Shown: piece by piece, positions 24,901-33,687 of the stretch
Numbering within the stretch: position 1 is the stretch's first letter
Layout: every line of letters begins with the position of its first letter
Assembly (NCBI GenBank): GCA_965213595.1
Contig: CBDBZO010000006.1
Coordinates: 62,001-126,000, forward strand
DNA: 64,000 nt
DNA from: JBCCFC01 sp965213595
Lineage (GTDB): Bacteria; Chloroflexota; Anaerolineae; Caldilineales; Caldilineaceae
Direction: 5' to 3'
Program-made: the position numbers and the translations under genes
The notes under the pieces: generated by a model
Told to the model about the DNA's origin: nothing
Databases searched by the model: none
What the model saw: only the letters and a program-made list of their open reading frames with translations

Positions 24901-26103
24901 ATGTCACCCATTTCCTCCGACGAACTGATGAGCCGCGCGCGCGACATTCACGAGCGCATCCGCGGCTGGCGGCGCGAAATTCACCAGTACCCGGAACTCA
25001 CCTTTGATGAGCACCGCACGTCGTCGCTCGTTAACGCCACGCTGGCCGACCTGGGCGTCGAGACCGAAACCGAAGTCGCCAAGACGGGCGTCGTCGGCCA
25101 CATTCGCGGCGGCGACGGGCCGACCGTAGGGCTGCGCGCCGACATGGACGCCCTGCCCATTCTCGAAATCAACAACACTCCGTTCGACAGCACGCGCCCC
25201 GGCATCATGCACGCCTGCGGCCACGACGCGCACACGGCCATGCTCATGGGCGCGGCGGCGATTTTGAAGGAGCTGGCGGACGACGGGCGGCTGCCGGGCA
25301 CGGTGCGGCTGCTCTTTCAGCCGAGCGAGGAGGCACAGGACGCCGAGGGCAAATCCGGCGGGATGCGCATGGTCGAGGAGGGGGCGCTCGATGGGCTGGA
25401 CGCCGTCTTTGGCATCCACGTTGATCCCTTCCACGAAGTCGGCGAGATTGCCACACGCCCCGGCCCGATGATGGCGGCGGCGGACCGCTTCCGCATCGAG
25501 GTAATCGGCTCCGGCGGCCACGCGGCGCGACCGCAGAGCACCGTCGATCCCATTGTGCTCGCCGCCCACGTCGTCACCGCCGTGCAGCAGATCGTCAGCC
25601 GCAAGCTCGATCCCATCGAGTCCGGCGTGATCACCATCGGCACGATTCACGGCGGCACGGTCAACAACGTGATCCCGGACAGCGTGGTAATGGAGGGGAC
25701 GATCCGCTCGTTTACGCCGGAGAGCCGCGATCTGCTGCGCAGTCAGCTGGAGCAGACGGTGAAGCTGGTTGAGGCGCTGGGCGGTCGGGTCGAGTATACG
25801 CTCTACCCCGGCTACCCGCCCACCAGCAATGACCCCGCCGCCACCGAGACGGCCATGTCCGCCACGCGCGAGCTGCTCGGCGCGGAGAACGTGCTCACGG
25901 GCGAGATGATCATGGGCGCCGAGGATTTTAGCTACATGGCGCAGGCCGCACCGGGCTGCTTCCTGCGGCTGGGCGTGAAGAATGCCGAGTGGGATCGCTT
26001 TTACCCCGTCCACCGCGCCGATTTCCGGCTGGACGAGGAGGCGCTGCCCATTGGTTCGGCGGCGCTCGCGGCGTCGGCGATTCGCTGGATGGAGAAGAAG
26101 TAG
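24901..26103 (+). CDS. M20 family amidohydrolase (hippurate/N-acyl amino acid type)
   Basis: A 400-residue dimetal amidohydrolase of the M20D group. Metal ligands are visible in MHACGHDAHTAML, PSEEAQDAEG and MGAEDFSY, and the dimerisation domain begins at ADRFRIEVIGSGGHAARPQ. These enzymes hydrolyse N-acyl or indole-amino acid amides, hippurate or N-acetyl-diaminopimelate; the exact substrate is open. Length is normal and there is no signal peptide. The ATG has CTGAAAGGCACTCCCAAC in front. Confidence 0.92.
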   Translation: MSPISSDELMSRARDIHERIRGWRREIHQYPELTFDEHRTSSLVNATLADLGVETETEVAKTGVVGHIRGGDGPTVGLRADMDALPILEINNTPFDSTRPGIMHACGHDAHTAMLMGAAAILKELADDGRLPGTVRLLFQPSEEAQDAEGKSGGMRMVEEGALDGLDAVFGIHVDPFHEVGEIATRPGPMMAAADRFRIEVIGSGGHAARPQSTVDPIVLAAHVVTAVQQIVSRKLDPIESGVITIGTIHGGTVNNVIPDSVVMEGTIRSFTPESRDLLRSQLEQTVKLVEALGGRVEYTLYPGYPPTSNDPAATETAMSATRELLGAENVLTGEMIMGAEDFSYMAQAAPGCFLRLGVKNAEWDRFYPVHRADFRLDEEALPIGSAALAASAIRWMEKK

Positions 26104-26109
26104 TGCAAA

Positions 26110-26146
26110 GAACCCCTCCCCATCCCTCCCCCAGCGGGGGAGGGGG
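26110..26146. repeat. GC-rich hairpin between M20 and lipoprotein genes
   Basis: CCCTCCCCCAGCGGGGGAGGG hairpin preceded by CCCCTCCCCAT, similar in style to the core of the MITE-like repeats but with no recognisable ends. Confidence 0.5.
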
Positions 26147-26186
26147 CCGTTGGCCGTGTGAACTGCGTTGCATCTCAGCTTTCCTT

Positions 26187-26942
26187 GTGCCTCCTTGGCG
26201 CTGCTCAGGGCAAGCTCTGCGCGGCGTTCTTTTTTTGTTGATCCTCACCGCAGCGGGGTGCGCAGGGTTGGGCGATCCCGATCCGCTCGTCTTCGGGCCC
26301 GTGCCGTGGGCGGACGGCGAGCGCTCCACCTACCGGGTGACCGACATCAACGACCGGCCCGCCGGCTCGATGGTCTATGAAATCGAGGCGGGCGGCGAGG
26401 TGGTGGATGATGATGGCTGGACGATTCGTCGCCTGCTGGATACGCAGGGGGACACCGAGACGCTGCGCGTCGAGCTGCGGGCGCGGGGATTGCGGCCCAG
26501 CTACTCCGAGCTGGAGCGGGTCGACGATGGGCTGAGGCAGACCGTCGTCGCCGAGTATGACGGCTCGCAGGTGGACCTGCGCATCATCGGCGAGCCGCAG
26601 CTGGACACCTACGAGCGCAAGCAAATCCTCAGCAACGCGCTCGACGACCGCACGCTGCCCATGCTGATTCGCGCCCTGCCGCTCGCCGCGGGCTACAGCA
26701 CGCTGATCGATACCTTCCGCCCCGTCACCGGCAACGAGACGCGGGTTCAGCTAAGCGTGCGCGGCGCGGAGACCGTCGACGTGCCCGCTGGCTCATTCGA
26801 GGCGTGGCGCGTGCGGCTCGATTTTGGCGAGGTCGAGCAGGAGGTGTGGGTGTCGCAGGTGGAGCCGTACCCGGTCGTGCGGATTGAGGATGGGTTTACG
26901 GGCGGCGTCTTTGAGCTGGAAGCGTTTGAGACGGGCGGGTAG
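26187..26942 (+). CDS. Putative lipoprotein of unknown function
   Basis: About 251 residues with a hydrophobic segment VLFLLILTAAGC that ends in a lipobox, so probably a lipoprotein. The mature part is beta-rich and begins with an ERSTYRVTDINDRPAGSMVY segment; the C-terminal WRVRLDFGEVEQEVWVSQVEPYPVVRIED resembles secreted beta-barrel-like proteins, but I do not recognise the family. There is no ATG near the signal peptide. A GTG at 26187 gives a normal signal length and is the start chosen here, without a ribosome binding site. The frame stays open upstream into the M20 gene. Confidence 0.6.
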   Translation: MPPWRCSGQALRGVLFLLILTAAGCAGLGDPDPLVFGPVPWADGERSTYRVTDINDRPAGSMVYEIEAGGEVVDDDGWTIRRLLDTQGDTETLRVELRARGLRPSYSELERVDDGLRQTVVAEYDGSQVDLRIIGEPQLDTYERKQILSNALDDRTLPMLIRALPLAAGYSTLIDTFRPVTGNETRVQLSVRGAETVDVPAGSFEAWRVRLDFGEVEQEVWVSQVEPYPVVRIEDGFTGGVFELEAFETGG

Positions 26943-26943
26943 C

Positions 26944-27897
26944 TTACCCACCCACTTTCTGCACGGCTATTCGCCGCCGCACCGCCCGCCCGTCGACAAA
27001 GATCAATCCACCCAAGATCAACCCCATCCCCACGAAGTCGCTCCACGCCAGCCGCTCGCCCAAGAACACCGCCCCCAGCAGAATTGCGCTCAGCGGAATC
27101 AACAGCGTGACGAGCGAGGCGTTGGTCGCGCCGGCGTGGGCAATGAGGTAGTAGTAAATCAGGTAGGCGACCACCGTGCTCAGCAGCGCCAGGCCGAGCA
27201 GCGCCGCCCAGGTTGCGCCCGTCGGCGATAGCGCCCACGGCTGCTCGATCACGAGCGCGACGGGCAGCAGCATGAGCGTGGCCGCCGAGAGCGTGCCCGT
27301 CGCCGTGATCACGGGCGGAACGCCGCGAAAGCGTCGCCCGTAGATCACGGCGAAGGCGTAGCTCAGCGCCGCCCCCAGCACCGCCACCTGCCCCCACACG
27401 CTCGACTGCACTGTCTCGCCCACGGCCTCGTCGAGCGTGACGCCGATTCCCCGCAGCGCATCCACCCCAATCAGCAGCGCCACGCCGGTAAGCCCCAGCA
27501 GCACGCCGATCAGCTTGTTGCTGGAGAGCCGCTCGTCCTGCGTCAGCACGTTGGCGAGCAGCACGGTGAAGAGCGGCGTCGTTGCGTTTAAAATCGACGC
27601 CAGCCCGCCCGTAATCTGCGACTGCCCCCACACGATCAGCGCAAAGGGCACAACGTTGTTGAGCAGCCCCATCACGACGAAGTCCCGCCACGTCGACCGC
27701 GCACGCGGCACGGCCAGTCCCTGTGCGCCGACAATTGCCCACAGCGCCAGCGCCGCAATCCCCACGCGCCCCAGTACGACGGTCAGCGGCTGGAGCGCCT
27801 CCAGCAGCACTTCGTTGAAGAAAAATGAGCCACCCCAGATAATGGACAGCGCCACCAGCAGCGCCCAGTCGCGCGCGTTCATTTGAAGATTGCTCAT
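26944..27897 (-). CDS. EamA/DMT family transporter
   Basis: A 317-residue membrane protein with ten hydrophobic segments arranged as two EamA repeats (IIWGGSFFFNEVLLEAL near the start; a second repeat begins about residue 165, GAALSYAFAVIYGRR). Members export amino acids or other metabolites; the substrate is unknown. It converges on the lipoprotein gene with one base between the stops. The start at 27897 has no strong ribosome binding site; the ATG five codons later (MNARDW) is an alternative. Confidence 0.88.
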   Translation of the reverse strand: MSNLQMNARDWALLVALSIIWGGSFFFNEVLLEALQPLTVVLGRVGIAALALWAIVGAQGLAVPRARSTWRDFVVMGLLNNVVPFALIVWGQSQITGGLASILNATTPLFTVLLANVLTQDERLSSNKLIGVLLGLTGVALLIGVDALRGIGVTLDEAVGETVQSSVWGQVAVLGAALSYAFAVIYGRRFRGVPPVITATGTLSAATLMLLPVALVIEQPWALSPTGATWAALLGLALLSTVVAYLIYYYLIAHAGATNASLVTLLIPLSAILLGAVFLGERLAWSDFVGMGLILGGLIFVDGRAVRRRIAVQKVGG

Positions 27898-27921
27898 TGA
27901 GTAAACCCGTTGGAGAAAGAG

Positions 27922-28000
27922 TTTTGGACGCGGAGAAGCGCGGAAGCACGCGGATTTCGAGTGCTGATCCGCGTTTCTCCGCGTACTTCCGCGTCCAAAG
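27922..28000. repeat. CGCGGAGAAGCGCGGA inverted repeat
   Basis: Two arms of about 33 nt (27922-27954 and 27968-28000) rich in the CGCGGA/TCCGCG word form a long hairpin in the gap between two minus-strand genes. The same family occurs at 28540, 34503-34760 and 52651-52754. Confidence 0.8.
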
Positions 28001-28008
28001 TTTTGTTA

Positions 28009-28479
28009 CTATGCGCGTTCGACACGGCACTGATAGCAGTTGTTCGCCGCCGAGCGCACGTGGACAAAGGCCACTTCGGGCCGCGCCAGCCGTTCGGCCA
28101 GTGCGTCGGTAATGTCCGTCGTGGGCACAACTTGGCCCGTGCCGTAGACGATGCGCTCCTGCGCGCTGTAGCCGCGAATCAGCATCTGCGGCGAAGCGGT
28201 GACGATGGGCGGTACGTCGGCGGCCTCGTAGCGCGGGCAGGCGTCCGCGTGGAGGAAGATGGGGCCGAGTTCGGCGTAGGGCTGCGGGGCGGAGAAGGGG
28301 CGGTAGGCCAGAATCAGGTAGGGGTCGCCCGCTGCGATGTTTTGCAAACAGTGGCGACAGGGCATCCCGTCGCCGTCCGAGAGGTGGCGCTCGGGCGGCT
28401 GGCCATTGGCGTCGAGCGCGCCCTGCTGGAAGGCGCGGGCGTATTCGGTGGGCATGGCGGTAAAGCGAAGCGTATTCAT
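28009..28479 (-). CDS. DUF1203 protein
   Basis: A 156-residue cytoplasmic protein of the DUF1203 family, function unknown. Features are CRHCLQNIAAGDPYLILAYRPF (a CxxC pair), FLHADACPRY, and the C-terminal FVHVRSAANNCYQCRVERA with another CxxC, so metal binding is possible. The start at 28479 is chosen because AAAGGAACCTTTACC precedes it and the family N-terminus fits; the frame is open upstream only because it runs through a repeat. It lies just behind the alkylation-repair genes on the same strand. Confidence 0.8.
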   Translation of the reverse strand: MNTLRFTAMPTEYARAFQQGALDANGQPPERHLSDGDGMPCRHCLQNIAAGDPYLILAYRPFSAPQPYAELGPIFLHADACPRYEAADVPPIVTASPQMLIRGYSAQERIVYGTGQVVPTTDITDALAERLARPEVAFVHVRSAANNCYQCRVERA

Positions 28480-28539
28480 GGTAAAGGTTCCTTTGTGACG
28501 AGTAGCGGGGTTTTTTGGTAAATGGAGCAAATTTTCAAC

Positions 28540-28582
28540 GCGGAGCGCGCGGAGAAGGCGCGGAGAGCCGCGGAGAGAGCCC
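28540..28582. repeat. Single arm of the CGCGGAG repeat family
   Basis: A run of ACGCGGAGCGCGCGGAGAAGG-like words, 60 nt upstream of the DUF1203 start; a matching right arm is not seen, so this is a partial copy. Confidence 0.65.
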
Positions 28583-28617
28583 CTCACAAACAACCCTTTG
28601 CGTTAAATTGTTTGAGG

Positions 28618-29115
28618 TCAGATCAGTGTCGGCTGATTTCCCGGCAGCGCGCCCTCCAACGCCAGCAGCGCCTCTTTGAATTTGACGCCGCCGCGGTAGC
28701 CGGTCAGCTTGCCGTTGCTGCCGATCACGCGGTGGCAGGGGACGATGATCGGCAGCGGGTTGCGCCCGTTGGCCGCGCCCACCGCCCGCGACGCCGTCGG
28801 CTGGCCCAGGTGCTGGGCAATTTGGCCGTAGGTCCACGTCTCGCCGTGGGGAATTTGGGTCAGCGCGCGCCATACCGCCTGCTGAAACTCGGTGCCGACT
28901 GGGTCGAGCGGTAGATCGAACGTCCGGCGCTCGCCCGCAAAGTACTCGCCCAGCTGCACGGCGATGTCGTCGAAGGCATCATCGTCTCGCGTCCACTGAG
29001 GCTGAATTTCTACGGGTGAATCGCTCTGCTGGAAGTTGATGTGCGTCAGGCCGCGCTCGCTGCGGGCGACGAGCACGTCGCCGAGCGGGCTGTCGAGGAT
29101 GGTGTACTGAATCAT
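28618..29115 (-). CDS. ogt: Methylated-DNA-[protein]-cysteine S-methyltransferase
   Basis: A 165-residue suicide repair protein that takes the alkyl group from O6-alkylguanine onto its own Cys. The active site PIIVPCHRVIGSNGKLTGY is intact, as is the recognition helix region YGQIAQHLGQPTASRAVGAANGRNP. Length fits Ogt-type enzymes without an Ada N-terminus. The next gene upstream is an Ada-AlkA fusion, so the two form an alkylation-damage group. An AAAGGAGAACCCAATC site precedes the ATG. Confidence 0.95.
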   Translation of the reverse strand: MIQYTILDSPLGDVLVARSERGLTHINFQQSDSPVEIQPQWTRDDDAFDDIAVQLGEYFAGERRTFDLPLDPVGTEFQQAVWRALTQIPHGETWTYGQIAQHLGQPTASRAVGAANGRNPLPIIVPCHRVIGSNGKLTGYRGGVKFKEALLALEGALPGNQPTLI

Positions 29116-29165
29116 GATTGGGTTCTCCTTTGATAGGTGGTAGCTCCGTTCGCATCTGAGGATGC

Positions 29166-30629
29166 TTACCCCACGTTATTGACCAGCAGCCAGCCGTACG
29201 ACCGCCACGGTCGCCAGGCTGCCGCTTGCTCGACCAGCGCCGCGTCGTTTGTGGGCAGCGCGTCCGGCTCGCCGAGGCCGTGGAGGGCGACGGCGTGAGC
29301 CGTGGCGGCGTCGAGGGTGTGATCGGTCGTGGCCCGAAGCTGAGCGACGGTTTCCTCGATGCTGGGAGCGGCGTGGGGATCGTCCCGCGTCAGCTTGCGC
29401 AGCGTGGCGATTGTGGTCGACGGCAGATCGAAATCAAGCAGCGCGCGGGCAAACTCTTCGCGCAGGGGCACGGCGCGCAGCCGACCGACCGCGCGACCTG
29501 CTCCCGTCTCATCTTCTCCCGTCTCATTGACAGCGACACCGTGGTCGACCACGATTTGGCGCAAAATCTCGCTGGCTCGCGCCGCGCCCACCGCCTGCTT
29601 CAGCACAAGCTGCACCGCCGCTTCGCGCGCATCCCACGCGCTGGGCAGGCGCACGCCTCGCCGAACGGCCAAAAACTCGCTCAGCCCCACATTCTGGGCC
29701 AGGTGCTCGCCAATGGCGGCGGGATCGGCGCGCAGGTCAAACATGCGCTTGATGCGGGCCACAATGGGGCGCAGGTGCGGCGCGAGGTTCATTGGCACGT
29801 GGAGCAGGAGGTGGTGGGCCGACGGCGTGATCAGCTCGACGGGCTGCACGGCGATCACGCCCATCTGCTTGCCAAAGCAGACGGCGCGGCGGTAGACGTT
29901 ATCCGCGCCCACCGCCTCCACGCCGGGCAGCGCCCAGCGGCAACGCGCGGCGAGCACGGCGGGCCAATCGTAGGGCGGGCGGTAGCCCAGCTTGAGCGCG
30001 ATGCTCGTCGCGGGTGCGGCCTCCTCTCGTTCCCCCTGCTTGTAATCTCGGCGCAGGGCCGTCGGCGGGCGCTTGTACGTCTTGCTCAGCGCGTCGTTGA
30101 AGCGGCGCAGGCTGCCGTAGCCCGCGGCAAAGGCGATCTCCGTCATCGGCAGCGCGGTTTCGGTGATGAGCTGTTTGGCAAAGAGCAGCCGCTGCGTCTG
30201 CGCGACTTTGACCGGCGGCACGCCCAATTCGTTGACAAAGTAGCGACGCAGCTGGCGCGCGCTGAGATGCAGCCGCGCGGCCAAGTCATCCAGATTCTGC
30301 TCCTCCAGCGCCCCGTCGGCGATCAGGCGCACCGCGCGCGAGACGACCGTCGACGGCCAGTTCCACTCCGGCGAGTCGGGCGCGGCTTCCGGTCGGCAGC
30401 GCAGGCAGGGGCGGAAGCCGGCGCTGCTGGCGGCGGCGGCCGTCGAGAAGAAGCGCACATTTTCCGCGCGCGGCGTCTTGGCCGGGCAGACGGGGCGGCA
30501 GAAGATGCCGGTCGTGGTCACGCCGGTAAAGAAGAGGCCGTCGAAGCGCTCGTCGCGGCTCTGCACGGCGGCGTAGCGCCGGGCGTGCTCATCGGCTTGG
30601 GTGGGCGGGGCGGTTGCGTTCATGTCCAT
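29166..30629 (-). CDS. Ada-AlkA fusion: methylphosphotriester sensor, AraC HTH and 3-methyladenine glycosylase
   Basis: About 487 residues in three parts. First is the Ada zinc domain (FDGLFFTGVTTTGIFCRPVCPAKTP and FRPCLRCRPE, four Cys; the first would accept methyl groups from phosphotriesters). An AraC-type HTH follows (about 85-185, LAARLHLSARQLRRYFVNELG and AFAAGYGSLRRFN). Last is an AlkA-type N-domain and HhH-GPD glycosylase (about 200-487) with MFDLRADPAAIGEHL and the helix RPWRSYGWLLV. The catalytic Asp is probably in AWRPWRSYG's preceding stretch but I cannot fix it. Start at 30629 or 30623; a promoter abuts it. Confidence 0.9.
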   Translation of the reverse strand: MDMNATAPPTQADEHARRYAAVQSRDERFDGLFFTGVTTTGIFCRPVCPAKTPRAENVRFFSTAAAASSAGFRPCLRCRPEAAPDSPEWNWPSTVVSRAVRLIADGALEEQNLDDLAARLHLSARQLRRYFVNELGVPPVKVAQTQRLLFAKQLITETALPMTEIAFAAGYGSLRRFNDALSKTYKRPPTALRRDYKQGEREEAAPATSIALKLGYRPPYDWPAVLAARCRWALPGVEAVGADNVYRRAVCFGKQMGVIAVQPVELITPSAHHLLLHVPMNLAPHLRPIVARIKRMFDLRADPAAIGEHLAQNVGLSEFLAVRRGVRLPSAWDAREAAVQLVLKQAVGAARASEILRQIVVDHGVAVNETGEDETGAGRAVGRLRAVPLREEFARALLDFDLPSTTIATLRKLTRDDPHAAPSIEETVAQLRATTDHTLDAATAHAVALHGLGEPDALPTNDAALVEQAAAWRPWRSYGWLLVNNVG

Positions 30630-30635
30630 CAGTAT

Positions 30636-30663
30636 AGTGTAGCCATCCGCCAAATGCTGGCAA
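30636..30663 (-). promoter_or_regulatory. Promoter at the ada-alkA start codon
   Basis: Minus strand: TTGCCA (30658-30663), 16 nt, TACACT (30636-30641), with the ATG 6 nt further. Transcription would begin at or next to the start codon, so the mRNA should be leaderless or nearly so. Confidence 0.5.
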
Positions 30664-30767
30664 TTTTCGGACATGGATGTGGGGAAATTGACCAGGCCCC
30701 GTGTTGACCAGGCCCCTGGTCAACGTTTGGTCAATCGCAGCGGCTGATTTGCGATAGAGTGAACGAT

Positions 30768-30896
30768 AAGGTGGCTGAGAGCGTTTGGTAGGTAAGTCGA
30801 GCGCGCCCTCATCCCCAACCGTTCTCCCAGGATGGGAGAAGGGAGCCAAACTCTTCCCTCGCCCACAGTGGGAGAGGGGCCGGGGGTGAGGGCCAC
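30768..30896. repeat. MITE-like repeat copy 2 (AGGTTCCGTTGA family)
   Basis: Left part GTAAGTCGAGCGCGCCCTCA matches the complete copy at 58622-58785. The core has both hairpins (TTCTCCCAGGATGGGAGAA and CTCGCCCACAGTGGGAGAGG) and the closing GGGGGTGAGGGC. The right terminus has diverged. It occupies the 364-nt gap before the next gene, which shows nothing else clear. Confidence 0.65.
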
Positions 30897-30993
30897 TTTC
30901 ACCAGCCCGTTATGGTTGCTTGACGTTCCGCCATTGGTTGCTACAAAATGAAAATTTACTCAGCCCGCCCAGCCAAACAAACGAGGAGATAAG

Positions 30994-31461
30994 ATGAGCT
31001 TAAAATTGGATCGATTTACCGGCGTCGTGATCGCGCTCGTTGCCGCGCTGCTAATCGCCGCCGTGGTCACGGTGAATCTCACGGGCGATGCGGCATCGAC
31101 GCTGGCGTACCTGGATGCGGATTCACCGACGACGCCGGTCTACAATGCCTTTGTCGCCCGGCAGCGCGGCGATCTGGAGCGGATGCGCGAGCAGTATAGC
31201 CAGCAGCTGTTGGAAAATTTGAGCGAGGAGTTCGACGCGCTGAATCGCGGCTACTACAGCGAACAGCAGTCGCGCCTGCGTCTGCTGGACGTTGCCATCA
31301 GCGAAACCAATCCAGATTCGGCCACGGTGACCTATGCGCTGGATCGCTACAGCGGCGGGGGCGGGCTCTTCGGCAGCAACACCTACACGTACCGCAGCAC
31401 GGTCGAAGTCGTGCGCGAGGCGGGGGCGTGGCGGTTAAATTCGCCGGAGTTTTTCTACTAA
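30994..31461 (+). CDS. Membrane-anchored small protein of unknown function
   Basis: A 155-residue protein with an N-terminal signal anchor (GVVIALVAALLIAAVVTVNL, about residues 10-29) and a soluble outside domain. PVYNAFVARQRGDLERMREQY, followed later by SATVTYALDRYSGGGG and VEVVREAGAWRLNSPEFFY, suggests an NTF2-like or DUF4878-type alpha/beta fold that ends in the usual W-x-L strand; this is inferred from pattern only. The ATG has ACGAGGAGATAAG in front. Confidence 0.7.
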   Translation: MSLKLDRFTGVVIALVAALLIAAVVTVNLTGDAASTLAYLDADSPTTPVYNAFVARQRGDLERMREQYSQQLLENLSEEFDALNRGYYSEQQSRLRLLDVAISETNPDSATVTYALDRYSGGGGLFGSNTYTYRSTVEVVREAGAWRLNSPEFFY

Positions 31462-31464
31462 TTG

Positions 31465-31659
31465 AATTCGTAGCTATTCAGGGTAAGCAAGCGTTCGCCT
31501 CCCTCCTAAATCCTCCCTCCACCCGTGGAGGGAGGACTTCACTCTCTTCGTCGACCAAGCGACTTCGCCAAAGCGAAATCGCTTGGTCGACGAAGAATCA
31601 GGCCCCCCTCTTCATGGATGAAGAGGGGCTGGGGGTGAGGCTGAATAGTTACTTGAATT
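31465..31659. repeat. MITE-like repeat with AATTCGTAGCTATTCAG ends
   Basis: Terminal inverted repeats AATTCGTAGCTATTCAG / CTGAATAGTTACTTGAATT enclose three hairpins. The middle one is very long (CTTCGTCGACCAAGCGA and its complement around a second palindrome). The right side carries GGGGCTGGGGGTGAGG like the core of the other repeats. Confidence 0.7.
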
Positions 31660-31734
31660 TTATCAATGGATGCTGACCATGGCGCGTGCAGTATCTCAGC
31701 GGAACTCAATTTCCGACAACAAAGCAGACACAAA

Positions 31735-33504
31735 ATGACAACGACAACCCTTCCCGCCGACGCGCGGCCCTCGACGCGGTTGGCGGCGGTGCGGCGGCTT
31801 TATGTTTACGCCGTATTGCTGATTAGCTTTTCCGTGGGCCTGGCCGCCGTCGATGGGCTGCTGGCGGCGCTGGCCGACGTTTGGCTGGCGAGCAGCGCGC
31901 TGCCAGCGGTAAATGACGGCAGCTTTCAGCGCGAGGCCCTGGCGCGCAGCGGCGGCGCGCTGCTGATCGCGGCGCTGCTCTTCTTGATCCACTGGGCCAT
32001 CGCTCGCCGCCAAACGGTCAACGCCGGTGCGGCAGACGACGGCCTGGCGGAGCGAGAATCCTTCTCGCGCAAGCTCTTTTTGTACGGGGCCAGCGCCGTC
32101 TCGCTGGGTTATGTGCTGGCCCGAGGCTATGATTTCTTGCGCGGGCTGGGCCGGCTGGGGCTGGGCGAAGCGACGGCACAGCTCGAATTTTTCCTACCCA
32201 GCGGCTGGCTCAATCTGTCGCTGATCGCGCTGATTGGCCTGGGGCTGCTAATTTTCTGGCAGCGCACGCTTCGCGACGACGGCGATTACGGGCGCGAGCG
32301 CGACTGGCCCGGCGCGGTGCGGCGGCTCTACCAAACCATTGCAGGGCTGGTGGCCATCGCCCTCACGCTTACCGGCAGCGCGCGGCTCTTCGAGACGCTG
32401 CTAAACGGACTGCTCGGCTTTCCCCCGTTGACGACTTCGTTGGGCAACAACCCCGGCCTGTCGCGCCGGATTTTTGAGGTGGCGGATTCAAGCTGGTGGG
32501 CAGCGCCCGTGGCCGATGGCCTGGCCCTGCTGCTGCTGGGCCTGGTGCTGCTGCGCGCCCTCACTGAGGGGTGGCGCGAGTTGATCGATGCACGCCCCGT
32601 CGAAGCGCAGGCGGCCCTGCGACGCGTCTACCTCTACCTCGCCGTCGCCAGCGGCGCGCTGGCCACGCTCATTCCGCTGTCGCTGGCGCTCAACGAGCTG
32701 CTGCTGCTGCTCTTTAACGTGGGCTCAGCGGAGGGCGGACGGCTGCTCGGCGAGCGGCTGGAGCAATTTGTCACGCCCGCCTCCTTTATTCCCGCCGGGC
32801 TGATTTTGTGGGTCGGCTACCGGCGCTACCTGCACGGCGAAACGGCCCGCTACGGCGACACGCTCGAGAGCGCGACCGTGCGCCGCATTTACAACTACAT
32901 CGTCGCCGCCGCCGGGCTGGCGCTGCTGTGGGTGGGCATCGTGTTTGTGCTGCAGGCGGGGCTGGATCGGCTTGTCTTTGTGCGGGGCAACGAGTTTTGG
33001 CTCAACCCGCTGGCGGGCGGGTTGAGCGCGCTGCTGATCGGCGCGCCAATCTGGTCGCTGCACTGGCGCACGGTGCAGCAGCGCGCGCGTCGGGACGACT
33101 TAGCGGGCGCGCGCGAGCGGGACGCCTGGCCGCGCAAAATCTACCTCTACGGCGTGGCGCTGGTTGGCGCGCTGCTGATTCTGTTGGACGTGGCGCAGGT
33201 GCTGTACCGTCTGCTGCTCTTCCTGCTGGGCGAGCCAAACGCCGAACTGTTTGCCCCGGAAACCGCCGAATCGCTGGCCCGCAGCGGCGTGGCGCTGATC
33301 ATCTGGGGCGCACACGTGCTCGAACTGCGCCGGGATGCGCGGCTGGGCACGAATTTGGTCGACGAGGCGGACGAAGTCGCGGCGCGGGAGAAGCGGCGGA
33401 CGGCGCTGGCTGCGCGGATCGAGGAGCTGGAGGAAGAGCTGGTGGAGGCGCAAACGGCGCTGGCGAATCTGGAGGCGGGCGACGAATCAGATGTAGTAAC
33501 TTGA
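31735..33504 (+). CDS. Polytopic membrane protein with DUF5671-type repeats
   Basis: About 589 residues with six related blocks. Each has a polar (V/A)RR(L/I)Y or RKLFLY turn followed by two hydrophobic helices (RRLYVYAVLLISFSVG, RKLFLYGASAVSLGYV, RRLYQTIAGLVAIALT, RRVYLYLAVASGALAT, RRIYNYIVAAAGLALL, RKIYLYGVALVGALLI). This matches DUF5671, function unknown. The C-terminus is a charged coiled coil (RIEELEEELVEAQTALANLE). The start MTTTTLPADARP is chosen because earlier codons run into a repeat. Confidence 0.8.
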   Translation: MTTTTLPADARPSTRLAAVRRLYVYAVLLISFSVGLAAVDGLLAALADVWLASSALPAVNDGSFQREALARSGGALLIAALLFLIHWAIARRQTVNAGAADDGLAERESFSRKLFLYGASAVSLGYVLARGYDFLRGLGRLGLGEATAQLEFFLPSGWLNLSLIALIGLGLLIFWQRTLRDDGDYGRERDWPGAVRRLYQTIAGLVAIALTLTGSARLFETLLNGLLGFPPLTTSLGNNPGLSRRIFEVADSSWWAAPVADGLALLLLGLVLLRALTEGWRELIDARPVEAQAALRRVYLYLAVASGALATLIPLSLALNELLLLLFNVGSAEGGRLLGERLEQFVTPASFIPAGLILWVGYRRYLHGETARYGDTLESATVRRIYNYIVAAAGLALLWVGIVFVLQAGLDRLVFVRGNEFWLNPLAGGLSALLIGAPIWSLHWRTVQQRARRDDLAGARERDAWPRKIYLYGVALVGALLILLDVAQVLYRLLLFLLGEPNAELFAPETAESLARSGVALIIWGAHVLELRRDARLGTNLVDEADEVAAREKRRTALAARIEELEEELVEAQTALANLEAGDESDVVT

Positions 33505-33517
33505 GGCTAAGGCTACG

Positions 33518-33681
33518 CCAAGGAATAAACTATACCAGAGCGGTCACGCTTCTGCCTCACCACCCCCTCGCTGTCGCCTGGTTAACGAGGCGACGGGATA
33601 GCCCCCTCCTCTCCACGCGTGGAGAGGAGGGGGTTGGGGGAGGTGAGGCGTTGACCCCAACCGGTATGTTTATTTCCTTGG
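33518..33681. repeat. MITE-like repeat with CCAAGGAATAAACTATACC ends
   Basis: Ends CCAAGGAATAAACTATACC and GGTATGTTTATTTCCTTGG are inverted repeats (17 of 19). Inside are CCTCACCACCCCCTC, a GTCGCCTGG/AGGCGAC hairpin, a long CCCCCTCCTCTCC/GGAGAGGAGGGGG hairpin and GGGGGAGGTGAGG. It ends at the stop of the glycosyltransferase gene. Confidence 0.75.
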
Positions 33682-33687
33682 ATTGAC

